DNA of 64,000 nucleotides from Cycas panzhihuaensis (GCA_023213395.1 CM041465.1:241683741-241747740), one strand, 5' to 3'. Positions 34,156 through 47,486 are shown, counted from the first letter of the stretch. The notes: generated from the letters alone by a model not told the origin. Program-made: numbers and translations.

Positions 34156-35229
34156 GTGGGGGCAACTAAGGACATCATCCTTTCCCCTAGTAAGGTCATC
34201 AAGGTTAGGATAGAGTGTACTTCCAAAGAGATGGAGGAATATACCTGCGTATTCCATGAATTTTATGATGTTTTTGCATGGGATTACTTAGACATGAAGG
34301 GTATAGATTCCTCCATCATTACCTATAAACTTACTACCATTCTGGGCACCTACCCCACGTGATAAAGACAACACCCATTGCATCCTAAACTTTTATCTAC
34401 TATGAATATAGAAGTAGAAAAGCTACTAGATGCAAGGCTTATCACTTCCATCAATTACCCCAAGTGGTTCTCTAAAATCGTGCCCATCGCTAAAAAGAAT
34501 GGGACGATAAGGATTTATGTAGATTTTAGAGATACTAAGAATGCTTATCCTAAGGACAACTTCCCCCTATCATTCATTGACCAAATTATTGATCAGACTA
34601 TAGGTTTTGAGGTCATATCCTTAATGGATATTTTTTTTAGATATAACCAAATCTAGATATCTCCTGAAGACGATCACAAGATAGCATTCACTACTCCATG
34701 GGGAACATTTACCTATAAGTCCATGCCCTTTAGGTTAAAGAACGTAGGTTCCACTTACTAAAGGGTAATGTAATTCATTTTCTATAATTTAATAAACAAA
34801 ATCCTTGAAGTTTTTATGGATGATATGATGGGCCTCTCTTAAAAGAGGGCTAATCATCCCATGGACCTTCATGCTATCTTCACAAGATATCATAAGTATT
34901 ATCAACTTAAACCCACTTAAATATATTTTTATGGTGACAATTGGCAAGCTTTTAGCTTTTCTTATCTCTAAATAAGGAATCCAAATTGACCTTTATAATG
35001 TTAAGTCCATTATCAAAATACCACCCCTAAGAACTCAATGACAGATCAAGTCCTTCTTGGGGAGTTTAGGATTCTTGAGATGTTTTTTGACAGACTTTAC
35101 TATAAATGCCAAACCCTTGACTAATTTATTGAAGAAGGGAGCCCTATCTGTACGATCTCCTAAGGCCCAAGAAGCATTTTAAGAGCTCAAATGAGCTCTC
35201 ATATGCACTCCTATGTTGGCACCTCCCCT
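34156..35229 (+). pseudogene. pol: GyD reverse transcriptase, broken
   Basis: VFHEFYDVFAWDYLDMKGID leads into MNIEVEKLLDARLITSINYP and KKNGTIRIYVDFRDTKNAYP, the usual gypsy RT N-terminus. SLMDIFFRYNQI holds the first Asp (usually SLMDGFSGYNQI). VFMDDMMGLS at about 34813 is the YVDD box as FMDD, both Asp kept, unlike GyC. Downstream the frame is lost repeatedly, but LLGEFRILEMFF and FIEEGSP mark the thumb and connection. Confidence 0.87.
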
Positions 35230-35640
35230 CTTGGACTGCCTTTTTATTTTGTATACTTCCATGACTAATGAATCTTTAGGTGCCATGTTAGCCTAAGAAG
35301 ATGACTCCAAAATTGAGAGGGCCATCTACTTTATTAGTCACACTTTAGTAGTATCAAAATTGAATTATCTGCCTAATAAGAAGGAATGCCTATCCTTAGA
35401 ACATGTTACTAAGAAGTTTAGACACTACCTCTTATATAACACCACTTACATGATCATTCAATCTAATATGTTAAGATACCTTCTAACCCAGTTAGACTTG
35501 ATAAGAAGGGCATGTAAATTATCATTCTCCTATAATAATATAACCTTAAAATTGTTAACAAGAAGTCTAAGAAGGGGATGATGGTCATAGAGTAGTTAGT
35601 GAATGCCCCCATCCCTAATCTTCTTAAGGTTTTAGTTAAT
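35230..35640 (+). pseudogene. pol: GyD RNase H, broken
   Basis: FILYTSMTNESLGAMLA-like remnants across frames, then LNYLPNKKECLSLEHVTKKF and MIIQSNMLRYLLTQ, align to the GyC RNase H. The Asp expected after IIQS is Asn. Stops and frameshifts interrupt it. Confidence 0.8.
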
Positions 35641-36951
35641 GATTCCTTACCAGATGAGCCTATTCTAGCTCTCTAGCACTCATTCTCTCATCCATTGGCT
35701 AATAGCAAATGGTATGGGGATATCATACAATACCTCACTCACTAATAATACCCTCCTAATGCCAGTGATAAGGTGAAGTTACATATCAGGGCTACCTTTA
35801 AGCAATACTTCCTCATGTAGAATGTATTATACAAGTGGTCCTTTGATGGTGTTCTCCTACATTGTATCACCCCTAAAAAGACTAATTAAGTCCTCCATCA
35901 ATACCATAGTAGCATTTTTGGAGGCCACTTTAGAGGCCAATCCATGGCCCAAAGAATACTTTGCATGGGTTATTATTGGCCATCCTTATTTAAGGATGCC
36001 CACACCTATGTGTAACGTTGTCACAAATGCCAAGAGCATGCCAATGTAATAAACCTAGCTTCTAAGGGACCATATGCTATCATATCCCCGTGGCCTTTTT
36101 CCTAATAGGGATTAGATCTCATTGGAGCCATTACTCTACCTTCCTCATCCCAACATACATTCATCTTAAGGACAATGAAATACTTTACTAAATAGCTTAA
36201 AGCTATTCTATTAACCTCCACCATTAGTAAGATAATTATCACCTTTGTATACTAGCATATTATCTATTGATTTAAGGTCCTAGACATCCTAATTATAGAC
36301 AATAGAACCCACTTTTGTAATAAGAAAATGGATGAACTTTGTAAGAAGTTTAAAATTTCTCACAATACTTCATCTCCTTATTATCCGCAGGCCAATAGCC
36401 AAATCGAATCTTTTCACAAAACCCTTATTAATATTTTAAAGAAAATCATTACCCAATTGCAAAGAGATTTACATATTCAACTTCACTTAACTTTATGGGC
36501 TTATTATACCTTAGTCCATACTACCATAGTAATGATCTTATTCTCCTTGGTATGTGGAATAGAAGTGATACTACCCCTAGAAGTTGAGATTCCCTCTTTA
36601 AGGGTATCCCTTAAAGAGTTTATTAATGAGAAATGGCATTACCAGGTCTACCTCCTTAATCTCAAGGCCTTAGATGAGATGCTTGGCTACAAACAAGCTA
36701 ACCTCACATCTAAAGCCAGACCTTAAAGGATATACAACAAAAGTCTATGTCATCACCCTTTGAATCTTGGGGACCAAGACCTTAATTTAGAATACCTCTA
36801 TGATCACCTATTTAAATTTGGTCCTAAAAGACTGGGCCCTTTTGTTATTCTCAAGAGCCTTGACAATGGTGCCTATAGGATAGCCATTTTAAAAGGACTT
36901 AAATTTGATAAATTCATAAATAACAAGTTCTTAAAGAAGTTCTATGGGTGA
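35641..36951 (+). pseudogene. pol: GyD integrase, broken
   Basis: The zinc-binding N-terminus survives in pieces, including RCHKCQEHAN near 36020 with both Cys of the HHCC motif. The core shows the second Asp region (LIIDNRTHFCNK, about 36290) and SSPYYPQANSQIESFHKTLI with the catalytic Glu. The C-terminal domain PKRLGPFVILKSLDNGAYRI ends NNKFLKKFYG at 36948. There are stops throughout. It confirms the RT-RNase H-IN order of Ty3/gypsy. Confidence 0.87.
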
Positions 36952-37689
36952 TTCGTTTTCCTTCCAAGTAGAAAGAAAGTTGTCCTTCACTCTAAAATGA
37001 GTTGAACTACCTTTTTAAACACAAGTTGAATGTCACCCCTAAGGGAATGGCATGTGTTTAGGCTTCCAGTGACCATGTATGTTGTTTGGGTGGCTATATT
37101 CCTTTCTAAAGAGATCACCCATTCCTTCAATGAGTGGAGCCCCCTCTCTCAATTTGTGAGTAGGGGTGGACGTGTTGCCCTAGTTGTGTCTCCACACTTA
37201 CTTTTCTTTACTTCTTTGGGGAAGAAAAACTACCTACTTCTGAGTGCATGTTTCTACCTAGAGAGGACCTCTTGAGATAGACTCTATCTCATTTTTTGAT
37301 ACTCCTAGGATATTCATATCTATTTTTATTTGTTTTCCTGTTGGGATCGTTATATTCCTTCTAAAGGATGCATGATCCCCTCACCTTGGTACCATATGAG
37401 ACTACCTAGCATATAGGATGATCATGTATGTCTGGTATGAGTGCCATGTTACATAAGGAAAGCATACAATAGAATATATAATATAGCATAGCTAATCCAT
37501 ATCTATACATCATCATCTATGCATCCACATCCATATCCATATACAACAATGAAAATAAATAAAAAAGTTATATCAAAATTTACATACCAATATGGTCCCT
37601 GTCTATATATACATGGTCAATCATAGTACAAAGTATCAACACAATGTGCTCTAGGAAGCTAGAATCCTTGCAGGGGGTATACAATCATA
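36952..37689. other. GyD spacer after integrase
   Basis: The hairpin of the other copies is no longer convincing here. The conserved G-tract (TCCTTGCAGGGGGTATACAA) is at 37665-37684. Otherwise AT-rich without recognisable genes. Confidence 0.45.
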
Positions 37690-38141
37690 TATATATGGGT
37701 ATGGGCCCTCGTGGAGGTCTAAATCTTTCCTGGCATCAAAACTATAATTCATAGGCTTCATGAGGACATCTTATCATCATGGTATATCTTCCTCAAGCCA
37801 TCCTTCCCTCTCACCTAGGGACTAGACTCCTTCGAGGCTCCTCCTCCATCTTTGTAAGGTCCCAGCCTTACTTTCCTTATCTTACACCCTTCACTGGGAT
37901 GGCATGGCTATGTGAATCCTACTGTATAAATATTTAGCTATCATTAGGTCGACTAGCTGGTTATAACACTCCTGTAGTTAATCCCTCTCACTTAACACAC
38001 AATCTCTCTCTCCTAGGATCTCTACCAATTGGATTTCTATCCCTCAGAGCTACTCCTCTAGTATGGTGACCCTTATATCACCTCTTGCATTAGCACCTCC
38101 TCCTCTTGCCTGGGCCTCCAACTCCCTCTAAAAGGGGTTAA
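37690..38141 (-). pseudogene. GyD antisense gene remnant, cut by CopB
   Basis: The minus strand aligns weakly to the coiled-coil exon of GyA; for example 38015-38070 corresponds to GyA 23550-23570, and the G-tract precedes both. The frame is too decayed to translate usefully. CopB interrupts it at 38142, so the intron and PMD region of GyD should lie beyond the right edge of the window. Confidence 0.5.
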
Positions 38142-38426
38142 TGTTAGAAGGTTATTACATTAGTTGATTATTTCTAAAAAAGGTCTTAAGTTAACTTTAA
38201 ATTAAATCACTTAAGTGAAATGCACTTTCATATGCATTATGTGTAATTTTATTTCACCTAACTCTAATGCTCCCTCACTCAATATAAAAGTAAAAGCTCA
38301 ATTGAGGAGGTTTATTCTTACCTCCCTATTTTATGATAACTACTTTCTTTCTCTCAAGTCTATCTTGAACCTATGTTTGCCTTTGTGTTTAGTGTATGGA
38401 GATGAAGAATAGATCCACTCTTTTCA
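38142..38426 (+). mobile_element. CopB 5' LTR (Ty1/copia)
   Basis: TGTTAGAAGGTTATTACATT... to ...TTTTCA, 285 bp, two bases before an exact copia primer site. TATA-like AATATAAAAG is near 38280. The partner 3' LTR is not in the window because GyB interrupts the end of pol. The preceding five bases, GTTAA, are the predicted target duplication. Confidence 0.8.
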
Positions 38427-38428
38427 TG

Positions 38429-38440
38429 TGGTATCAGAGC
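38429..38440 (+). other. CopB primer-binding site
   Basis: TGGTATCAGAGC, the exact initiator-Met tRNA complement used by copia elements. Confidence 0.85.
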
Positions 38441-40421
38441 TTGCTTCCTTCATATTCCTCACTTTTACTTGCAATGGAGCCATCACTTCTTTCTCCCCCA
38501 TAATCCATATGGTGAAGGAGATTGTGAAAGTAGATTTATAAATATTTTTAAGTTATTATCATAGTATATTTTGTATTGTTTACTTTCCCTTTCTCTTTTG
38601 TAGGTTTGGAAGCATAATACAAGGAGTTGTAAGGTGTAAGGATTTCAATCCTTCGGTGGCCATTTGTGTTATCTCATTCTTCTTTTATTTCCCTTATTTT
38701 TATCCATTTAATAAGGGGAAATGCTACTGAAAATTTTCTATCTTTTAGAAGAATGATTATAAAGGGAGATTCTACCCAATTTTTTAAAAGAATTTGGAGC
38801 CATTTAAAATATCCATCATTATATACTCTCACCTTACCTATATTGGGACCCTAGTGATCAAAAAATAATGGAAATTTTGTATGGTATCATGTATTAATAA
38901 GATATTAGCAAGCTAAAATTTTTATAGAAATAAAATTTTTTTGTTGAACTTCACAAGTCTACAAAATATTCTATAGAGCTCTAATTAACTTCTTTTTTAT
39001 TGTCAAAGATGATCTAGCATAAAATTAGGCATCCAATTTTGATGTCGTATGAGGAAGTTATTGTTATTTTAGTGAACAATAGTTATTTTTAGTAAGAATT
39101 CTAGAAAAATATATTCTCCTAACTTTGTAGGGCTGCCAAAATTTTTTTAGAACTTATTTAGACTTAATTCCACTTCCTAAAGATGAAGTTTAAGTCTAGT
39201 TTGCAACACAAAAATTGGCACTCTATTTTGTTATCATGGGAGAAAGTTATTGCTGATTTTAGTGAAGACTATGTTTTTTTGTATTAAAAAAAAAGGCAAA
39301 GAAATTTTCTTCCTTCTTTTTATAAGGCTTAAAAGCTCATTGTAAAAGTGATAAAAAAACACCTGGATCAAAGTAATATCTAGTGTTCTCACTCACTTAT
39401 TAGCATTGTATTTTAACACTCCAAAATCACTTAAAGAAAGCACTCTAAAGACACTCTAAGCAAGTATTATATTTTCAGTTAAATATATGTTTGATGCAAT
39501 TCGATAATCTTTCCACTCTTCCTAAAAGGAACATATTACGTATGCTATTTTCTGCCATATTATGCCTATTCATACACTCACCAAGTTTGAGATACCTTGG
39601 TTGGTAGAATGTCATGCCATAAATGAGGTATAGGTTTCAAGTTGGGACTAGACTAAACCAAGTTATTAGTGAGGTTTGGTTAGCCATACCATCGTGCCTT
39701 AATCAGGGATCATCCTGATAACCAACTGAGAAAACTAAAACTTTAATATAAGATTAAAATATACCCAATCCAATATATGTCATTGCCATGGATATACATG
39801 TATCACTCTTTAGAGGAGATATATAGTTGTTCATTAGTGAACTGGATGAGGATTGAGAGTACCTAGTCTCTGTTGTGACTTAGATTTTATCACTAAGCAC
39901 AATTGTAGGTATCACAGGTGAAGGCCAACCTAATTCTACTAGAAGCCTAGGCATCCCTTTAATAACCTCAACTACATATTGGACACAATTTAGAGGTTAT
40001 TAAGTTGATTATACATCCTACATTTAAGTTTTAAGTTGTGTACACCTAATGATATCAACTTCTATATTGGCCTCTAATCTTGTATATTGATCACTTATTT
40101 GTAAAAAGTAATCCATAGTGTAATCATAATCATAGTGCTTCTCATATTCCTGATGCATTAGGTTAATATTTGCCACAAGTTTTAGTGGCCAATTTTCATC
40201 ATTGTAATTCTCATATTCCTGCTGCATCAGGTTAATATTTGTCACAAAGTGTTGGTAACTTTTCTCTAAGTTTCTTCCTTTATCTTTGAGAAACCATTCT
40301 CACTTCTTCTTCCTTCTGCTACACTACTTCATTGTATCTCCCATTTGTAAATAGTGATTGGTCATTTATTGCCATCACTTTTATAGTCCCTTATTCATTT
40401 CTTCCCTTCTCAAAAGACACC
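38441..40421. other. CopB long leader, no gene recognised
   Basis: Nearly 2 kb of AT-rich sequence between primer site and gag. It holds one tandem duplication (40139-40255) and a poly-A run near 39280. I see no coding motif. Confidence 0.5.
40139..40255. repeat. two-copy tandem repeat in the CopB leader
   Basis: CTCATATTCCTGATGCATTA then GGTTAATATTTGCCACAA recurs about 71 bp later as CTCATATTCCTGCTGCATCA then GGTTAATATTTGTCACAA. The minus-strand frame through it repeats NINLM-QEYE. Confidence 0.7.
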
Positions 40422-41150
40422 ATGTCTTCATAGTTTAAGCAAAATGTAAACTACATTCTAAAAGGGAAAGAAAATTAGGATATGTTGTTTATTGGTGTCA
40501 AAAATACTATAATGTATAAAGGTCTATAGAGAGATCACTTACAACCTACACCATATGTTACAGCTACAACTACCTCAACTACTTCTGGAGGAAGTGCTCC
40601 AACTACTCCCACTGAAGCTATAATTAAACTTCAATGGGAACCTGATGATGATAAAATCCATGCAGGGATACTACTTGTCACTGATTATTCCCTACATAAT
40701 CTCATTGATGAAGTTGTACATGATACAGCATGGAAAGTTCTTAAAGTTATTAAGAAGAACTTTAATACTAAATTAGACTTAGAATTTGTTTACTTAGTGT
40801 TGAAAATGAACAAATTAAAAATGTAGAAAGGATACATAAGTAATACAATCAATCTCCTTCATCCAATCAAGCAAGACAATGATAAATATTTTAAAACTCA
40901 ATGTATTACATGAGATTTCTTGATTTATTCATGTCTTCATATCCTAGATTACAAAGCTCTATTAGGAAGACTTCAATCTAATGGCACTTTGAAGACCCTA
41001 AACTTTGAGGCTCTTACTGATAAGTTCACTGAATTTGATAAGACCTTTAATACCAACTTTGCCACTATATTAGATCTAACTGATGTTGCTTTTGAAGTGG
41101 AAGAAGATCTTTGTTATACTAAAAATTGAGGTCAATACTCTCATAGAGGT
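40422..41150 (+). pseudogene. gag: CopB gag, broken
   Basis: The ATG at 40422 opens the frame (MSS, then TAG, then FKQNVNYILKGKEN). It continues through a Thr/Ser-rich segment, DDKIHAGILLVTDYSLHNLI, ending FNTNFATILDLTDVAFE. This is the copia Gag pattern for the capsid region. A following GRGRDRQQG-like stretch near 41165 marks the basic, Gly/Arg-rich tail in another frame. There are several stops. The zinc knuckle is not evident. Confidence 0.75.
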
Positions 41151-41559
41151 GGTTATTCCTATGGAAGAGGAAGAGATAGACAACAAGGATAATATCTTCT
41201 TGGTTAACAGACTCCTTAACTCCAACAAAAATAGTCTCAAGGCCAAGGCCAAAATAATTAACCTAGACCTAGATCCAGTAATCAGAGATAATCCAACCAG
41301 CCCAATACTTCTTATGGGATTGGAAATTAAACAATTATGTGCCAAAGGTATAATACAGAAGGACATTATACCAAAAATTATAGAATTGCCACCAACAAAC
41401 TACCAAGTTATCAATAATATCATGGTGTATATAATGTTGATAATACTTCTTTTGAAGATGCTTTTGGTGGAACACAATTTGCTTATATACACCTTCAAAG
41501 AATTGAGACCACTTTATCAAATATTATTGATAGATCCACTAAGTATATTAAGGCTCATT

Positions 41560-42200
41560 ATGGATATGCTTATTCACTTTTGCCTTCACCACTTGGAGTT
41601 CCAAATAGTGCCATCTCAAATGCTTCATCGTGGATCATGGATACTGGAGCAACACAACACATGACTTGTCATCACCAGTTCTTTCAAGATTTTGACTTTG
41701 AAGTTTGTGATGTTGTACACATGCTAACAAATCATCTCATCTATTTGAAGGACTTGGAACTATTTGCCTAAAACTCCCAAGCCTTCTAGATGCTCTATAT
41801 ATTCTTACTCTAAAGTAGAACCTTCTCTCCCTATCCACCCTTGTCTCTTGTGGATTTGATATGAGTGTAACTACAAATAATCAAACTCTTTATGTCATTC
41901 GCCCTCCTTCAAATGCTGTGGTTATGACCAGAATTATTGATAGTGAACTTTTTCACCTAACTAGCTCACCATCCTCTAAAGATAATTGTGTTGATGATGA
42001 CTCTACTTTTACCATAACCCTAACTCCTTAAAAGTTATCCCAAGTGGCCCTATGGAATGCTCATATGGGCCATATCAAAATTAATCATTTAAGAGAACTG
42101 CATACCACTCTTCCTGGTATGCTTAGGCTCTCCTCTAAGCCCTTCAAATGTGAAGCATGTATCATTGCCAAATCTCAAAGATAACCCTTTCCTTGTAGTT
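41560..42200 (+). pseudogene. pol: CopB protease and GAG-pre-integrase region, broken
   Basis: SSWIMDTGATQHMTCHHQFF at about 41625 is the copia protease site (D-T-G-A, then HMT). HMGHIKINHLRELHTTLPGM at about 42063 is the GAG-pre-integrase zinc region, followed by FKCEACIIAKSQR (C..C). Frames change between the two motifs. Confidence 0.85.
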
Positions 42201-42229
42201 AACAGAAATCTAGCCAACCTTTATAGTAT

Positions 42230-43100
42230 GTACACTCAAATATATACAGTACTATGTCCATCCCTTCTCTTAAACAGAAGTGGTACTATATTACTTTCAT
42301 TGATGATTTTACCAAGAAAGTATTGGTTACTTTTCTTCTAAAGAAAGATGAAGCTTTTTCTATGTTTCAAGCTTTCAAGGCCCGCATAGAAAATGAATCT
42401 GGATTCAAGATCAAAATACTTAGGACTAACAATGGTGGTGAGTACACATCCAATGAGTTTGAATTATACCTACATCAACATGAAATCAAACATCAGACCA
42501 CTATTGCAGGTACACCCCAATAAAATGGAGTTGTTGAGTGCATGAACAGGACCATCATGAACATAGCACGTGCTATGCTAGTATATAAGAATGTCCCTAT
42601 CTATCTTTAGGATGAGGCTATCTAGATTGTTGTGTATTGCATCAACATTATTAGTCCCTCCAAGCTCAACCCTTCTCCATATGAAATGTAGTATGGACAA
42701 AACCCATCTATCTCAAAACTTTAAATTTTTTTGCTCTACTTATTACGATCACATTCTGTGTGAATATAGAAACAAGCTCCAAGTTAGAGCCATCAAAGAC
42801 ATCTTTGTTGGATACCCTATGGACAAAAAGGGTATAAGGTTTTCATACCTTAACAATGAAAAATCATTATCATTAGAGATGTTATCTTTGTGGAGACTGA
42901 AGATCAATTAATCAGACTTGACTCCAAGACACCTTCATATCGATTTAATGATGTTATTGAATTTGATATCCAGATTCTAAAATTTAGGGGGGAGACGCTT
43001 AACAGTTGCTTAAAATCTTGGAATTTGACATTAGAGCCTCAGAGGATACAAGTTGTGACTCCTAGCCAATGTGTATACATCCAGCACCATCATTTGTGAA
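42230..43100 (+). pseudogene. pol: CopB integrase core, broken
   Basis: YYITFIDDFTKKVLVTFLLK holds the first catalytic Asp. ILRTNNGGEYTSNEFE has Asn where the second Asp (TDNGGE) is expected. GTPQ, TAG for Gln, then NGVVECMNRTIMNIARAM carries the Glu. The C-terminal part (DIFVGYPMDKKGIRF) is copia-like. Stops and frameshifts interrupt it. Confidence 0.88.
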
Positions 43101-43429
43101 TAGCCAAGTTGACAAAGGTAAAGCCATAGCAGAAGGATCATCTTCTCTAATATCTCTGGCTAGCCCATCTTCTCTAACATCATTAACTTCCTCCATGCCA
43201 AATATTTCACATGATCCCTTTTAGGATTAAAATGAAGACCAAGAGGCTATAGAAATGAAAACCTCATTCCCAACTTAAGATTTTTATGAAGCCTACTAGC
43301 TACACAAGGACATGCAACCAGATGAGGTAGGAAAAACTGGCACTAGAAGTACCCATAGAGAAAGGATTCATGAATTGTTTTCTATTGAGCTTGAACCAAT
43401 AGAACTACATCTTGCTCTTAATTAAGATC

Positions 43430-44250
43430 TCTTAACATACTAAGAAGCTATAAAGCATGCAGCTTGGAGAAATGCCATGAACTAAGAGTATCAATCTCTT
43501 ATCAAGAACAGTAATTCACATAAAGGGAAGGCATCAACTACACTGAAATATTTGCTCCTACAACCAAGTGGCATACAATTAGAACTATTATATCCTTGGC
43601 TACTCAATAGGGTTAGAAAATCCTCCAACTCGATGTTAAGACTGCATTTCCCAATGGGGACCTTAGAGAAGAAATTTGCATGGCTCAACCAGAAGGATAC
43701 AAGATTGTCGGTCAAGAGCATAAGGTTTGCAAGCTCAGAAAGTCCTTGTACTGCCTAAAGCAAGCTCCTTATGTTTAGTTTACCAAGTTGTTTGAAAGAA
43801 TGAGGCAACTTGGATATGGGGTTTGTGACTATAAAGATATTAATGCAACATTATTCATTAAGCACTAAAATGATAAAGTCACTTACCTCTTAATCTTCGT
43901 GGATGAATAGTGAACAAGTAATCAGCCAACTAAAGAAGGACCTTGCTAAAACTTTTGAATTGTTTGACCTCAGGTTAATGAAATATTACTTGGGAATTGA
44001 AGTAACTCAAAAGAATAGCAAAATATTTCTCTCCCAAGAAAAATATATCAACAATCTTTTGACAAAGTTTTAGTTGGAAGGTGATCGACCTATGGATACA
44101 CCTATGGAACCTAATATTAAACTCTCAGTTGATGGTGATACTAAGGAGGCAGATACAACACTCTACAGGTAACTTGTAGGTAGTCTCATCTATACTACCA
44201 ACACAAGGCTAGATATTGCATACTCTATTGGCATTCTTACAAGATTCATG
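43430..44250 (+). pseudogene. pol: CopB reverse transcriptase, broken
   Basis: In pieces across frames: EAIKHAAWRNAMN near 43446, INYTEIFAPTTKWHTIRTII (about 43530), LDVKTAFPNGDLREEICMAQ (about 43625) with the first catalytic Asp, PEGYKIVGQEHKVCKLRKSL, and LLIFVDE followed by TAG where the D-D of YVDDM should be. There are many stops. Confidence 0.85.
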
Positions 44251-44319
44251 ATAAATCCTAAGTAGAATCATTGGTAAGTTGTAATACAAGTGTTGATGTA
44301 CCTGAAGACGACCAACAAA

Positions 44320-44794
44320 TATGGTATGTTGTATGAACCCAATATAGAATTTAAACTTTATGTATACACATACTTAGACTTTGCCAAAGATAAAGACATA
44401 GGAAGATCTACGTCTAGGTACGTAACATTTCTTAGAATAGTAGTAATATAATGGAAATCTAGATGATAGAAGATAGTTGCAGACTCAACTGCTGAAGCTA
44501 AATATATTATTTCTTCTCAGATAAGCAAGGAGGTGATATGGCTTAGAAAATTATTAAATACATTAAATGCCACCCAAACAAGTTCTACTAGCTTACATAT
44601 AGATAATCAATCTACAATCTAAATGACTAAAAATCCTATATTTCATGATTGTACCAAATACATAAGTGCGAAAGTCCATAGGATTAGAGAACTAGATTAT
44701 GATGGCACAATTCAACTAGAGTACTACCCCACAACAAATCAAGTGGTTGATATCTTCACCAAACCACTAAAGAGGGTGAAGTTTGAATAGTTCC
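44320..44794 (+). pseudogene. pol: CopB RNase H, cut by GyB
   Basis: The frame includes LYVYTYLDFAKDKDIGRSTS (44350-44410), VADSTAEAKYI (usually STAEAEY) and GTIQLEYYPTTNQVVDIFTK (44704-44763). The protein ends KPLKRVKFE, TAG, FL where GyB begins at 44795. Five bases before GyB are GTTCC, the predicted target duplication. The last ~30 codons of pol, the polypurine tract and the 3' LTR should lie beyond the window. Confidence 0.85.
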
Positions 44795-47403
44795 TAGAAT
44801 CGCATCTATGAGATGGTCTTCTATGCTTAGAAGGGTGTAACGAACTAAGGTGTGGTCGGTTATAAATAGGACCTTACCAGTAAGAAGGAACACCACGCAA
44901 GATGTCCGTGCACCAGAGCATGGATTCAAGACCCACGAATGGTGCCCAATTACCTTATGGCAATCTCCAGAAAAGGACATAAGGCGAGGCCTTGGGTCAT
45001 CCCAAAGGAAGAGGCCCTCCTACCCCTTGGATGGCCAGGAAGAGGAAGAGGGACTCTAAGAAGTTACGTCTTCTCATGGGAGGGAGAAAGTAATGTGTGA
45101 GCAAATGTGTATGAGATACAATGTCCTATGTGTGGGCTAGATGGGGTATGAGGAATGTGTGGCTCATACCTAAGACCTATCTACACACGGTATAAATAAC
45201 TATAACAAGAATTCATAAATGCAATAATGAGTTCTTTCCCTTTTTGTTTCCTATGTGTTTTTAGCATGCGACATGTGCATAAAAGAAACACTGTGGAAAA
45301 GGACAAAAAAGGGGACATGGAATACCTAGAAAAGAAGTATGGTTGGGATGTTGCGACCTTCCACTCTTTACGCAGTCGTCCACTTGAACTTGCCACGCAG
45401 GTGAGAGGCTAGCTGATGATGGTTATCGTGAACGGACGAGGGGCTACCTTACCTTCCCCAATCATGTGAAAGCAAAGCGACATAAAGAGTAGCAAAGGAA
45501 AATGAAAGTACTACTAACTAGAGACTAACCTGTCAAGAAGTTTGCCTCCTTCATACTTCCGTCGATGCAAACTTGCCAAGCATAAAATAAAAGTTTCTCC
45601 CTTCCGGAAGAGGGGGCTGCCAAATATGCCTAATATATATATATGAATACAAGAAGTAGACAATAAATCAAGTTAAAGAAATATTACACTCTACCCTAAA
45701 ACCTCTAAGCAGGACTCAAACCAAAGCAACACAAAACAATGACCAAGATAAAGAAGTTAGCCTTGGAATGGCTAACTCACCCATAGGTACCTCTACATAG
45801 CCTTAAAGGGGGGGGAAATAGAGTGTTATGGATGTATGGGATAGCAAACAGAGGAGGAAATAAACAAACAAACTAGTATACAAACAAACCCAAGAGACGA
45901 AGTACTATGGGCAGCAAATTGTCAAGTTGGGACAAGCCAAGGATCACAAACTGACCATGACAAGTTTGGGGGATTATGTGATGCCCAAAACCTAAGAGTA
46001 CAGGCCTAAAACTAGCATGGCAAGGGCTTCCAATACTATTTTAGAACTAGAAACAAGCTCTCAATATCCCTGACCCAGCTCCAAAGAGAGGCATGAAGTG
46101 AAAGAGGAAGGAGGGAAGGGTAGAACCCTTGGGGAGAGGGCCAACAAGGGGACTGATCCTGCCTTTCTCCCTTCACTAGTCCTTATGTAGACCTCTTGCA
46201 CAACCACCTTGGAGTGAGCTTATAGGAAAAGAGAGGAGGAGCACTGTAAAATAAGGAGCAATAGGCAAGCTCCTATGGAATGTAAAGATAAGAGTAAGGA
46301 ATAACCCAACACTACTCATAAAAGAAAGAAAAAAGGACAAGAATCTTAAAGGACCATGGAAGGGGTACCTTATAGTAGAAGGAAGGAACACTATTTTGCC
46401 AGAAATTAGGAGGAAAAGCATGTGTCAAATAGGCTTTTCAGGCCTGGGCTGAAGAGGAGGCAAACGTAGATGCAACTATGAGATCTTGGAGCTTGGTTGT
46501 TGAGATGTTGTAAGTACTCTTCCTCCACGATATAGACCTACAAAAAGGGAGCCTGAAGCTGTTGGAGTAAGGCCTGAGATGTAGCAGGTGTCCTGTGGAA
46601 GGGGAACCAGAGCCAAAGAGCAGGTCCTGTAAAAGTTGCAGAGTGAGAGCTAGAGTAGAGAGCCAAACAATGAATGAAGAAGAGACACAAATGGTTTAGT
46701 TTTTGGGTTTTATACTCACCCTAACCCTAAACGAGCATTTAGGGTTATGGAGGGGATGAGTACGAGAGGATGCCATGTGGAAGTTCCACGAAAAGAGTGA
46801 GAACTACCGCGACTATTTTAAAAAATGAAGTTAAACAGTCGCACCGCAACAAACCTCACAGTACCACGGTAAACTTCGCAGTACCACTAAGTTTGTAGCA
46901 GTGTAGGCCTAAAAGTCAAAATTAAGGCAGAAATAGGGCCTAGAGTCAAATAAAGGGATGTGCAAAGGCTAGGCAAGCTAGGAGCTCATACCTAGGTAGC
47001 TGACAAGTGGCCAAAAGTGAGAAATGAGTCTCTTGGGGGGGTCCTATCACACTTGGAAGGGGATTCAAAGTAATGACAAGAGTGCTGATGCAAGCGGGTC
47101 ATGACCAACGACAGTGTTTAAGGAGCTGTGGAGGTGTTGTGGGTAGCTGAGTGCCATATGGAGTATATGACTCGCTAAGGAGTGCCCCATGGTGGGTCGT
47201 CATAGGCTGAATAATATGTGGCAGGCACAAGCAACGTGATCAGGCAAGAAAGTAATGCGATCACATGAATGATAGGCAAGCATGCATCAAACAATACCCT
47301 AAGCCACTTTGACCAAGCAAAAGCAAGCATTAAAGTGAGAAGTGTATACTTGAGCTTACCTAAGTTGAATCGTCTCAAATCCATTCCCGATAGCCGAGAA
47401 ACA
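44795..47403 (-). mobile_element. GyB 3' LTR
   Basis: On the minus strand it starts TGTTTCTCGGCTATCGGGAA at 47403 and ends GATGCGATTCTA at 44795. Its last 260 bp match 54440-54701. The TATA-like box and inverted telo-box pair are at 46708-46744. It contains the GGGGAAGGTAAGG block missing from the GyA 3' LTR. Confidence 0.88.
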
Positions 47404-47486
47404 CTGCCTCCTTAGCAGCAGAGCCTTACCGCTTAGAAGCGTGGTGTGATGGTGAATGATGGCAACCAAAAACTGTTAGTAGCACA

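Noticed and set aside
40024-40245. Minus-strand frame with repeated NINLM-QEYE
   Set aside because: The protein repeat is explained by the DNA tandem duplication in a non-coding leader.
44850-45059. Open frame of 70 codons repeated at 54495-54791
   Set aside because: The repetition reflects the two GyB LTR copies, not a gene family.
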